Below, piece after piece: positions 20,901 to 32,100 of a stretch of 64,000 bases of DNA. The stretch is from Lactarius indigo (lineage: Eukaryota > Basidiomycota > Agaricomycetes > Russulales > Russulaceae). The stretch lies in the NCBI GenBank assembly GCA_025766275.1, contig JAFKAC010000100.1, positions 124,001 through 188,000 on the forward strand, in the 5' to 3' direction. Under the pieces are notes generated by a model. That model did no database searches. It was not told where the DNA came from and was given only the letters and a program-made list of their open reading frames with translations. How positions within the stretch are numbered: position 1 is the stretch's first letter; each line of letters starts with the position of its first letter. Both the position numbers and the translations under genes were made by a program.

Positions 20901-22190
20901 ACGTGTCAGCAAACCACTGTCCACGGCGAGAAAAGTGCCCATTACCATCAAGAATAAATCTTTCGTTGCCAGCATAGTCACCAATCAAGTCCATCCAACG
21001 GGCCTTCTTTCCTGTGATCTTCTTGTACCATTTGTCGTCTATGTATTTCAGTGCCTCGACAGCGTTCATCCCGACAGGTGCATCGCCACTACCTAAAGCG
21101 GCTAGCGCGCTTATGTCATTCGAGTCATCGAGTATAAGGTCATTTAAATCCAAGTCCATGTTCTGCTGCATGACAGCGATTTTCTCTTGGGCAGCCTATA
21201 CAAAAGTCGTCGATCACAAGTGTCTCATGGTCTTTGTGGAGACATACAGGTTCATGAACTTGGGCAATCATCGTAGGAGCACCAATGGGATTGCGAGGAA
21301 TCCATTTACGTTCACGGAGCTCGATAACGTCCTGGGTAGGCATATCAACCAATGTGTGTCGCGGCACAAGGGAGAGGCGCACAAACCTGGAGCACAAACA
21401 CCATGCGCGCGTTGACGCTTTTGTTCTCCGTCAACCCCCGCATGCGCGAGAAGTATATGTCGAGGTGCGCTCGGGCTTTAGGTGTATCAAGCAGGCTACC
21501 AACTGTGGTCAGGAGCTTGCACACGCTCTCTATATCCGCTTCCTCGGGGTTTTCTGCGTTTTTAAGGAGTTTCTTGATGCACTCGTGCATGATACGCTCT
21601 GTCAGCATCTGCATCTTGAAGAGCTCGCCGATGAAACGGACGAGGCCCAATCCGCGACGTCTTGCCTTGGCCGCAGCCTGAGCAGAATACTCGTCCGGGG
21701 ACACTTCAGACTCCTCGCCTTCCTTGATTTTCTCGCCGGCTTTCTTGGCGCCTTGGACCTGCGCCGCGGCGACCCAACCACGCTCGAAGTCTTCCTGACA
21801 GCGATTGAGCAAGTACTTTCTGAACAAATTACCGCCTGCGAATAGCTTTCCTTCGGAATTCTTGAGACCATCGTCCTGAACCTTTGGGCTGATTTGTTCC
21901 ATCATTTTGCGGCATAGAAGTGCATATATCTCGGAAAACACCTCTTCATCGGTCGCCTTCTCGAAAACAAGCTTGATGACTTGGATTAGCGTGCGACCAT
22001 CCTTTTCCTTCTCCGACTTGTTTGCCCATGCGATGATCTCATCTGAGATAGTGTCGAAGCGCTCTATGGTAAGCTCATTCAGCAGTGCCTTGACTTTGCG
22101 CTCAACGACTATGGGTGATTCTCCGCCACGATGCGTGCTCGTACTCTGGGGTGTCGAGGACATGTTCGGGCTTGACGCTGTTCGTGACAT
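14980..22190 (-). CDS. MIF4G (eIF4G-type) domain fused to DDX60-like Ski2 helicase, 2116 aa
   Basis: Seventeen exons: 22190-21387, 21331-21248, 21195-20946, 20886-20827, 20773-20675, 20620-20445, 20391-20236, 20183-19131, 19082-18365, 18294-18133, 18084-17943, 17888-17799, 17741-17135, 17080-16635, 16586-16546, 16490-16411, 16362-14980; the sum is 6351 nt, exactly 2117 codons. Residues about 27-295 are an eIF4G MIF4G domain ([44 protein letters not shown]). Residues about 305-2116 are DDX60-like: [13 protein letters not shown] near the start, Walker A APTSAGKT at 1134-1141, DEIH at 1239-1242, SAT at 1268-1270, and [11 protein letters not shown] (motif VI) at 1658-1667, then the long C-terminal region with an acidic tract. 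DDX60 proteins are cytoplasmic RNA helicases of the Ski2 class, antiviral in animals; fungal roles are unclear. MIF4G binds eIF4A and RNA. Intron 5 is GC-AG. A separate DDX60 start at 21171 is an alternative. Confidence 0.72.
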
Positions 22191-22495
22191 AGGCTCTTGG
22201 GTGTCGCGTCGCTGCGCAGTGCGCACGACTGCGGGTAATCAAACGCCCAATCTAAACGGGAACACGTGATCAGTTACTGGATTAGGAATTACTGTAACTT
22301 ATAAGGTATTTGATGTACCTAAATGGGAAACATGATAAACGTTACAGGACTCAGGTACGGTCCACTGAGACACTAGCGAAGACTGGTGCACGTGCCATCT
22401 CTTCCTGTGCCACTATACTCCGTCACTCTTGCCACAAAACGGCCAGCGCATCGGTCCAAAGAAGTTATCCCTCATCTATCCATATCTTTCATACA

Positions 22496-23329
22496 TGCCT
22501 CGCATACTCGATGACCCAACTCAGACGGTTTGTCCGAATTTTGAAGGACCCGAGTGGGAATTCATACGGCAGGCGTTTTCGCTCATCACGGGAATAATCC
22601 CCTCATGGCAGAGGAGGCCGCCTGTCAGTTAGGAAGTGCTATGGATCCGGGGCAATGACGCTAGTGTCACTGCTTGGAATGCCCAACTCGAGCAAGACCG
22701 GGCGGAGCAGGACAAGCGGGGCCAGCAGGTCCGGGAAGTGAAGCAGGTCCGGGAAGTGAAGGAGGCCCGACGCGCGCAACTCGAAAAGGGGGTAGAGGAA
22801 CGGCGCAGAGAGGACGAAAAGAAACCATGGCCCAACTCATTCGACCCCACCCGGAGCATCGGTAACTGGATCGTACCGTGGCCGGCCTCTTGTGCCCTGG
22901 ATAAAATAGATAATCTCGAGTACGTCGAGCTTGACTATTTCACAGACCTGAGGCCATCAGAGAATTTTCGAAACGACGAAGACTTGAGTTGGGGAGAAAT
23001 GCTGGGAGCACAAGACTACGATGCTATACTTCGTGGTAAAGTCCAGACTCTGGCCCACGGCTCACACCGAATCCCTGAGAGCTTTCTTTGTCGCACTCGA
23101 GGGGCACCCTAGGAGGTATCAGGTGAGCGGAAACGAGGCCCTAGTGGTTTATCAAAGTCGGGTCAGACGCAAGTGGTTCGACGCCCTCGCGCGTAACGAG
23201 AGCTTCAACATCGGGCTCATCGAGGAAGACCTCGTTCGGGCTATAATCGGTGAGGTCAACAACAGGATCCTAGAAAGAAAAATAGACCAGGTACGCACCC
23301 ACATAGCCCAGATCGCAGGCTCGCGCTAA
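22496..23329 (+). pseudogene. Frameshifted paralogue of the 11645-12466 ORF
   Basis: MPRILDDPTQTVCPNFEGPE starts at 22496, but the frame shifts near 22600 (ORF ends 22632), resumes at about 22636 in another frame through the coiled coil and NLEYVELDYFTDLRPS, and shifts again near 23030 before WPTAHTESLRAFFVALEG and the C-terminus ending at 23329. The coiled coil carries an 18-nt direct duplication (gtccgggaagtgaag repeated at 22730-22760, giving VREVKQVREVK). Comparison with the intact copy shows the two frameshifts, so this copy is dead unless the assembly is wrong. Confidence 0.75.
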
Positions 23330-23583
23330 TTTGGCTTCTCTCTTCGCCCTCTCGCGCGACCCAACCTCTTGCTATTTTCGCTTCATTCGCGGGCACCTAT
23401 CCGTCAATGCTCCAGATTCGAATAGCTCAAGTGGCCTTTGAGGTCTCCTTGACTCGGCGCTCGTCCAAGCGTCTCCACGGGTGGGACTACGACGGGCCTC
23501 TCAACCGCTCCCGGCTCCCGCTCACCTCCACGCCGGGCCGGGCCCTCGAGAAAACGCCTCCGATCGCGTTAGCCTCGGCCTAG

Positions 23584-24039
23584 TGAGAGGTTGAGTGCGA
23601 GTATGAGAGTGTCGACCCAAGGGGATGACGTAGACAAGATGAGGTGAAATGGATGTGAAGTCGATTCGGAGATAGAGCGCGGGAACGTAGAGCTAGAATC
23701 GGCGCGGGTGCGATGTGTAGATCAGCGTTCGCTCGGATGTCAGACGAAGGGGCTTCAAGAGCTGCAGATGAGGTGAGACGGATAGATTGATTGATTTTCG
23801 AGACACGAAAGCCGAGGAGTATAAATACATGATGGACGAGCCACAGGACACAAAGTAGGACAATAGAGATACAGGAAGAATATAGTAGTTGCGGACACGA
23901 AGGAATACAATGGGTGAACGCAGACACATCCGAGAACCGGGCATCGAGGCCGATGTGGCCGAGTCGTCGTGGGCGTACGAACGCGCTGAGTGTGACTGTT
24001 TGGCGGTGTTGCGCACGCAGCGCATGTGTGGACCTTACA
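23584..24039 (+). mobile_element. Solo LTR, 456 bp
   Basis: Relative to repeat copy 1, copy 2 has an extra 456-bp block that begins TG (TGAGAGGTTG) and ends CA (CCTTACA) and is flanked on both sides by CTAG (23580-23583 and 24040-24043); copy 1 has a single CTAG at the same place. TG...CA ends with a 4-bp target duplication and no coding sequence is the structure of a solo long terminal repeat left by recombination of an LTR retrotransposon. A TATAAATA at 23820-23827 could be its promoter on the plus strand; orientation is inferred from that. No internal retrotransposon sequence is in the window. Confidence 0.72.
23820..23827 (+). promoter_or_regulatory. TATA box inside the solo LTR
   Basis: TATAAATA about 236 nt from the left end of the LTR, the usual U3 location of a retrotransposon promoter. 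A nearby gene could be affected by it. Confidence 0.45.
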
Positions 24040-24234
24040 CTAGTCACGGCGCGGCCCGCTTAGTCGTGCATAACACTCTACTTCGGCCATGGGCAGGAGG
24101 GGTGCAAAAGTGTTGCTAGTGTTGCTACAGTAGTGGTTGCGGCCGATCTTTGATCCGTGTCACCAAATAGAGTTTGAAACTCAGTTCTATCAAACTCTTG
24201 GAGAGCGTCATCGATCACCTGGTTTCTCGCTGAT

Positions 24235-24612
24235 CACTACCCTGCCAGACTGACACGTTGGCACGGCTTTGACTCCTGAATCAAAATGATTTGCGTCAAA
24301 AGCAGACACACACTGTGTGCGGAGACCGTACCTGTTTTCAACGAAAACCCTCTCAGGTTGGCAGGGGGTGTCATGGTGGTATTACTTTTGGGCCCCAGGA
24401 CGGTCATGGTAGGATTATATGGACCTGTCGGCCTCTTACATGAGTTGCGATTGCGAAGGCAGCGATCGGCCCGAGTTGGTTACCAGTGGCGTCATGTGAC
24501 ATACGTCCGAAGCCTGTCTGAGATATCCGAGTCGAGCAGATGGTGACCAGCGGTGTATGATAGTCATGCCCCCTTCTTCTCTTTCTCCTTTCTCTTTACA
24601 CTCGCCTCCGGC
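24235..24612. other. Intergenic, promoter region of GGPP synthase
   Basis: Between the repeat element and the GGPP synthase start. A pyrimidine-rich tract (cccccttcttctctttctcctttctcttt) at about 24568-24597 lies just before the start codon, as is common in fungal promoters with CT-rich transcription start regions. Confidence 0.45.
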
Positions 24613-26036
24613 ATGTCAGAAAAATATCAAGACATTCTCTCCACTCTTGGCCGTTCTTCGTCCTTCTCAGAAAGCAACGAGAGGGTAATTTTTCCTATAC
24701 TCGTCTGACTGCGGAATCCCTAACCGTCGTCGAAGGCATTACTGGAGCCATTCACATACATTACTTCAACTCCGGGAAAGGATTTCAGGGGAGGAATGAT
24801 GCAAGCTTTCAATGCATGGCTTCGAGTTCCCGAAGCCAAATTGCGAGTCATAGGCAACGTGATCTCAATGTTGCACAATGCTAGTCTCCTGCATGTGTTT
24901 GGTTTTCCTTTGACTTTGGTTTTTCTCCTGACTGTCCGATCGCAGGATCGATGATATCGAGGACAACTCGCAGCTCCGTCGCGGACGGCCTGGTACGTCG
25001 GGGACAGCGGGGACATCCTACGATTCGACGCTGACGTCGTGCAACCTTTTTTGGAACAGTCGCGCACAAGATCTATGGCGTTCCGCAGACCATTAACTCT
25101 GCTAATTACGTATACTTCCTGGCATTTCAAGAAATTCTCGCTCTGAAAGCGCAAGGAGCGCCCGAGACCAGTGATGCTCAAGGCAGATTATACTCCGAGT
25201 GTGACGTGGATCGGATCGTGACTGGTCAATACAAATGTTTGGATTCTTGCGCTTGGCGTTGACCTCGAGGAATTCGTATTCACAGACGAACTGCTCAATC
25301 TCCACCGTGGACAAGGTCTGGACCTACTCTGGCGGGACTCATTACGATGTCCGACAGAGGAAGAATACATCGCAATGGTCAATGATAGTTGAGCATCGAA
25401 TCAACGTATCTGTTTGTAGGTCCTGACAAGTTTTGACAGAGACCGGTGGCTTGCTTCGCGTAGCCGTCAAGCTTATGATGGCATGTTCGAGCCAGAACAC
25501 GAATGTGTCCGTCGCCTCACATCCTATTACGTGATAAGACTCTGAATCGACTTCAGGGATTATGTTCCTCTGGTCAATTTAATTGGGATTTACTTTCAGA
25601 TCAGGGACGACTATATGAACCTTCAGAATAACGAGGTTCGTTCTATTCTACCGGCGACCAGCAACCAGTCTTGCTTACCCAGCTTTAGTACACTACGAAC
25701 AAAGGTTTCGCGGAAGATCTTTCAGAGGGGAAGTTTTCCTTTCCCATAGTACATGGTATCCACGCAGACACCACGAACAGGCGACTACTCAGTGCGGTGC
25801 ATTTCCTTGCTTATGCACTTGTGTGACTGAGGTGATGTTATGTAGATGTTCTCCAAAAGAGACCGGGATCGCCGACATTGAAACACCACGCTATATCTTA
25901 CCTACGCGATCATTCGAAGTCGTTTGAGTACACTCGCGGGGTCTTACAAATCCTGGAAAAACAGGTTCTAGATGAGATAGAACGGCTCGGTGGAAATCCC
26001 ATGCTACTAAACGTTTTACAAACACTCCAGATCTAG
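24613..26036 (+). CDS. BTS1: Geranylgeranyl diphosphate synthase, 326 aa
   Basis: Nine exons: 24613-24684, 24736-24890, 24946-24992, 25060-25224, 25286-25387, 25440-25506, 25557-25635, 25689-25791, 25846-26036; the sum is 981 nt, 327 codons. The enzyme condenses isopentenyl diphosphate with allylic diphosphates to make the C20 GGPP used for protein prenylation and terpenoids, in the cytosol. Both aspartate-rich Mg-binding motifs are present: DDIED at residues 78-82 (first DDxxD) and DDYMN at 220-224, in [13 protein letters not shown]. Other family blocks: [42 protein letters not shown]. Length matches Bts1-like enzymes. Intron 2 (24891-24945) starts with GC (gcatgt) and must be a GC-AG intron to keep LLIDDIED intact. 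No terpene cluster partner is nearby, so a housekeeping role is likely. Confidence 0.93.
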
Positions 26037-26136
26037 CTACCTTTCTACTCGTGGCCCCAGTCAAACGGACTTTTTTTAATATATTCTCTCACAGCTACAC
26101 GGTGCTAGGATAGTGGGGGGAAGCCTCCTTGATACG

Positions 26137-29100
26137 TTATGAACCGAATAAATTCTCGTCCAGTTTTCGCAGGAGTTCCTTTGCTTCGCGCGCTGGGCGT
26201 GCTATGTTGGGTTTTTCAGTCCCAATACTCTCCTGGATTTTCTGAGCGATGCTAGAGAGGACGGAGCGGAAAGGTTTCGGAACGACAGCCGCCGGGGCGT
26301 CGTCGTCGGTGCTCAGGAACGCTATGATAGAATACGAAGAAAGCACGCTCGGGGGAGTCCCGGCAGTAAGGTGTGCCCTTGTATGCACTATCAGCTAGTG
26401 GACAAAGCGCTAAAATGGAAACGATACATGCCTGACGAGGGGATCGACGAGATTGTCGTATATGGAAAGAGCTGCGAACACGGCCGCAGTGGACTGCAAG
26501 TAGTATTCTGGAATACGGAATCAGCATGGGAGTTTTCGTGCAAATATTAAACAAAGTAATTGACCGTCATGGGACTCTTTGAACGCGTCCGACACGAGCT
26601 CCAATGAAGCCTCCCGCGTCTTGTCACCGACGTTAGCCGAGGCGTTTTTGATAACATAAGACAGTGCGAGGACTAGACTGCCAGCGACAGCGTCGCCATT
26701 CGACCTCGCACCAGCTATAAGTTCCGTCACAACAGGATCGACCCGCGGTTGATGTTTCATGAGCTCTCCGAGCGCTTGAGCCGCCTTTGTGCGAACTACC
26801 ACACTAGCAGGGTCACTCGCACTCTTGATGAACGTACGCTGGAGCTGCGGGAAGAACGGCTTCACGAATGCGGGAATGCGCACGAGCATCGTTTGCATCG
26901 CGCTGAGAAGCGCCGTCTTGACCGCAGGGGGAAACGTCCCGGCCTGCGTCGCGACGCGGATGAGCGGCCCAGTGAATGGCACGACGAATGGCTTGATTGC
27001 AGCTTCTGCCGTGCGTTCGACGAGGTCACTGATGGCGTACGCCGCATTCTCGCGTTGCTCGTTGCTGCCTGTTGTGAGGCCAGAGATGATGATAGGCACG
27101 AACGCGGAGACGCCCCTTTGCAACCCAAAACCAGGTACTGGGACCCCTGGGACCCCTGTACTCTCGATCGTTCGGCGTAGCGGAACGACCAGGGAGTCGA
27201 GGTCATCCTTTGGAATCGACTTTACGAAGGTATCAAAGGCTTCCGATGCTGCCGAATGAACGGCGACGACAGAGTCATCCAAGGAAGAAACCAGCTGTCG
27301 TGTCCAGTCGACACGGTATATCGAGGCGTCGAGTTCCGACACTTCACAGAAAGTTTTGAATAGGTTGCAACCGCTCACACGTCGACTGGGAGCTTCGTTC
27401 TTGACCCTGCCAAGGTCCATGATTAGAATATATATTTCGAGTACAGAAGAGGGATTACCATCCGAGAAGCAGTAGCATGAGCGAGTTCAAACCCTCCGAG
27501 TCGGTGATAGAACTTAGCAGGGCCACAATAGCTTCATCGACAGCAATCTGGAGCTCTTCGTCCAGAGAATCGTTCGTTGACGTTTCCGTGACTTTGACAA
27601 GGGCGGTGAGGACGACAGTCAATCGTTTGCTCAGGGCGTTGCCAGCTACGGTCACCAAGGATGCCAAAGCCCTTGCGTTAAAGGCTGTCATCGGAGTAGC
27701 AACAAGTGTCGGTATCAAAACAGGGAAAACGGTGTTCGCTCGGACCTGTGTGACTTAGATATATGTCACGCCTGAGCAGAGGGGTAACTCACGTGCATCA
27801 CCTCCCTCAACGCTTGTAATGCCGTGCCAGAAGTTTCACCAGGCTGTCGTAAAGCCTCCAGTAAGGTGGGGATAACTTGGTCGATGGCTTTAGCACCCAA
27901 GCGCTCTTGCAAGACGTCAAATGCCTGTGCGGCAGCAGCGCGAACGTTCTCTTCGTCATCCACGAGCGAGGCTCTTATCACAATGATAATACCGTCTTCA
28001 TGGCCTTCTCGCTGGGTGTCGGTAGAGTTCGTCCTAAATTTTGGCGCAGTTAGTTGGTGTAAAAGTTGGGAGAGCAGATGAGTTTACATCAGTTCACTCA
28101 AAAGCAGACAGGCAGCTTCTCGAGTTTGTGAATCTGGGGACGATGACTTGGTTCGAATAATATTGACCATCTCGCCCAGAAGGCGCTCGCCAAACTTCTT
28201 GCACAGTTCTGCCGTAGTACGGACCCCGGTCTTAGAGTATCATCAGTTAGCACGAACAGTAATAAAGTATATGGTAAGACCTCTTGTTGCTCGGCTTCAT
28301 CCGCGGACAGCAGAGACATGAGCTGAGAGACAAGTTCCGGCAAAATCTCCCTGACTGTATATCATCAACTACCATAGGGAGCCAGCGAAAACTGTAAGAT
28401 TCACGTACCCGTCTTTGGCGTGTTATGCACCAACACTTTCCAAATCTGAATCGAGGACTGCCGGACAGTATGTACAGGGTCCTGTCGAGCGAGGTAAAGG
28501 GCCGATAGTATACGATCCCGACGATCGGCGCCAAGGACCTCTGTGAGGACCTTCCGGGAAGATTCCGCGACAGCCGCCTCGGCACCCTCAACATCGTCGT
28601 CCATTTCCGGCTTGCTTGTGATGCCAGAAACCTTGAAAAGGAGTTCTCCGACAAGGGTGATAGACGATTGCTAATAAAATGTGAGAGATGAGAGTATAAA
28701 GAAACTAGTAAACACACTCTAATGCGCCATGCGGGATCAAACATGCCACGCTCAAGCTCGGGAAGGAGGAGGTCGATGGCCTTGCTCGAGTAGTTCGTAA
28801 TGACCATCCTTCCGGCACGCATTGCTGCCTCACGAACATAGTCTTCCGTGTCGGAAAGTCCTTTGAGAATCGGTACGATGATCTTGGGCAGGTGGGGCTG
28901 GAACCGGGTTCCAAACGTGGCGGGCAGGAACACTAATAAGGACATGAAGCCTTCCCTGATGGTGCTCCGCGGGGATTGTGCATTCGAGATGATGTCAGGA
29001 AGCAGGCCCTCGAGTCTCTCCATCCCAAGGCCAGAAAGTACCTCGCTAAGACCCTGCGCCGCTCCTTGGCGGTCAACACCTGATGTATCTGTCTTCAGAG

Positions 29101-32100
29101 TCCTAATGAGACTGGGCACAAGATCTGGGAAGTTAACTTCCCCCAAACGCTCCACCAAAGTGCCGAGCGTTTTGGCCGCCGTGGCACGGGCCTCTGGAAC
29201 TGGATCAACCAGGACGACATGTACCATGGGCAGAAGCGTCGAAAGATACGGGACGAAATCCTTGGAGTCTGTCAAGGATGCAAGATTACCCACGATCTGC
29301 GCAGCCTTCTTCTTGGTGTCGGCACTGCGTTCCTTCAGGCCGCGTTCCAAAATGGGGATGACCTGAAGAGTAGGATGAGCAGATGCCAGATATCAACGCT
29401 CCATACTCACTAAGGCAAGAGATGAGTGATCGATATAATGGACAAACGACGTCTTGAGGAGGGCGGATAGTGCATTGGGAGTTTTGGCAGGGTCAACCAT
29501 AGCTTTCAAGAAGACGGGTACAAGCGCCTGGACCTCGGGGTTACTGATTACCTCGCCGAACTGCTTGAGACCCTTGTTGGCGCCGGCCCGTACTTGGGCA
29601 TGCGAGTCCGTCAGGACGTCAGTCAAACGGGGGATAATGACAGGGAGGGATTGGGATAGCTGACGAGGGGCGCAGTACGCCATCATTCCCATCAGCTCTA
29701 TGGAGCCCTTCTTTGTACGCCATTGTCTTTCATCTAGGCCAGACAAGAGGGATGGTAGGATAAGCTTGACTCCATAGCCCGACATGTTTCTCATAATGAC
29801 ACGGGCGGCATCTGTGGCAGCTTCCCGAACGTCGGGGGTAGAATCGCCGAAGGCCGACAGGAGTAACGGGAGTGCATGAATAGCATAAGGTTCGAACAGC
29901 CGCCCAAGGGAGCTTGAGAGTGTTTCTAAAGCGAACATTGCTCCTTGTCGGGATTCATATTGCTTTTTGTCCTCGGTGGCGTTTTTAAGTCGGCCAAATA
30001 TATCAAACTCCTTCATCGCGGAGATCCCGATGCCTTTGACGACACCGGTCAGACCATAGCCTGCTCCTCGCCTAGCAGCATACTTTGGAGCGGTGAAGAG
30101 TTCTTCGAGAAGTTGATTCGCCAATTGTGGGGCAGAAGACCGCGTTACCTTGACAAGAGGCGCTAGGCAATCTGCTACGGCGTACTGCACCTGCTCCGAT
30201 GGTGTTTTAAGGGCTTCTACCAGCCGTGCAAGGATTATGGGCAAACGAGGATCGGATGAATCGAGATGACGGGCGACGCGGCCAAACAAGATCACCACCG
30301 CTTCCTGTATAAAGTCGGCAGCTTCTGTCGTCGGCGGCGGGCCTGCTAAGTGTTGTTCGAACATCGTGATAAGTTGTGCCAGGTGCCTTGATCCATGAAA
30401 CTCGATAACGGCAGAACCTGCGTCAAGCATGCCGCGTCGCACTTCAGCACTACGATCACTGAGACCCCCCTCCTTAACGAGGAAGTCGAAGAACGGGATA
30501 GTCGCCTCCTCGCTAAAAGCAGGTGCCAGTTGTTGCAGCGTCTGCGCTACTGCGAGCCTTGCCTGCCAAGGGTCTGTACGCCCGAGGGAGCGCTCGTCGA
30601 CAATACCCTAAATGGCAGGTTTGCACCTATGACCTTGTCAAAGTAAACTGAAAGCGTACAAATTGATCAAATTCTGGGGCAAGGATCTTTGCCTGTACGA
30701 CTATCAGTATTTATTGGGCATAGGGGGATTGGTGTACGTTACCCTCTCGTGATAAAGGTGTAAGAGGCCACTGATTGTTTCGGTGATCGATGCGGGCCAG
30801 CGCTCAACGGCTTCCACAAACGAAGCAGCAGCGCTGGAACGACCATAGTCGCTATCGTGCTCTACCAGATTTCATGTCGGATCAGAGAATGCAGAAGGTA
30901 TTTAGAGCAGACTTGCCAAGAAATTTTAGTAAAATCGGCGCATACGCTTCCGGGACGTCGAGACCATTATCTTCCCAGATATGTCGTGCGAGGCGAGCGT
31001 TCTGCGCATCATTATCATGACAGGCGACAAGTAGTTCGGGTGTCCAGTCAAATTCCGTCAGGTCAAGAGGCTGTCCGAACCGAATTAGAATGACAGCGAA
31101 AATCACGTCGACAGAAGGGATTACCTGAAGTGCTTGCAAGCTAGCATTTCGAGCATACGCCTCCTGCACGAGAGTGCTATCGAGCAAGAGCGAAATTTCT
31201 TCGCTTGTAGCATTGAGGGAAATGGCCTGGCCAAGATCTATAAGCCCCGAAGAACCCTCCTTGCTTAATTTTGGTTGGGTGCGTATGGCGTGCAGCAATC
31301 CGTGCAGGATTTGAGGTCGGGGGAAAGCCGTATCCGCACCTTGATGCAAGGGTTGGGGGAATCAAGAACGACGAGCGAGAGCAAACAAAGGGACATACAT
31401 TCCCCAGAGTGGAATTTGATGATATCCAGAGACAGGGCGACCTGTTCTAATGGATCATCTTCCTCACCTGGCAGAATCCCACCTTTTTGAATCACTTGCT
31501 CGACCAATGGGAACGCATAGGAAAATGTAGCAGAATCTAGAGGTGTCTGTTCCGATAAGGAGCGCAGACGATACAGTACGCGAAGCACGAGTTCTTAGGA
31601 TAATTTTAGGCGCATTAATCAATGGATATAAAGAACTGCGTACGGTTCACCGGCTCTGCCTGCAATTCCTCGGGTACAACACCTACGTCCAAGCTACGAA
31701 GCGTGGCGATACCAACCCATTTTCCAAAGGTCTCAAGCCGACTAGAACAACACCTTGACAAATCCTAAAGGAATGTTAATACGGGAATCCGGAATGTTGG
31801 CAACCCCATACCAAATACGTATTGAATGCCGATGATCCGACCAATAATGCACCTTTATCGAGAGCGCCACTATTCAGAATGAGGGTGACTACTTGTGAGA
31901 TATACGCTTGAAAATCTTCAATATTTCCGTGTATAAGGTAGGAGATTATTTGCAAACTGCGGTCCAAGTTTGCCTTGATCCTGTTGACGCGACTTCGGAT
32001 CTTCGCCTCCTTCTCGATCTGAGCCTGCACCAAGCTGTGCTCTTGCTTAGATAACGTAGGAGCGGCAGCGCTTTTCTTCTTTGCAAGCGACTGACGCACT

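Larger units (their letters stand above)
22290..24234 (+). repeat. Repeat element, copy 2 (about 1.9 kb, interrupted)
   Basis: Second copy of the 11341-12963 element, about 85% identical by eye where aligned, interrupted at 23584-24039 by a solo LTR. Its left boundary lies about 100 bp upstream of the start codon of the MIF4G-DDX60 gene, which points the other way. Confidence 0.7.

Noticed and set aside
23584..24039. Reading the extra block as a DNA transposon
   Set aside because: No terminal inverted repeats; TG...CA ends with CTAG duplication and a TATA box fit a solo LTR better.
26749..27259. Plus-strand ORFs of 143 and 156 codons
   Set aside because: Antisense shadows of GCN1 C-terminal exons.
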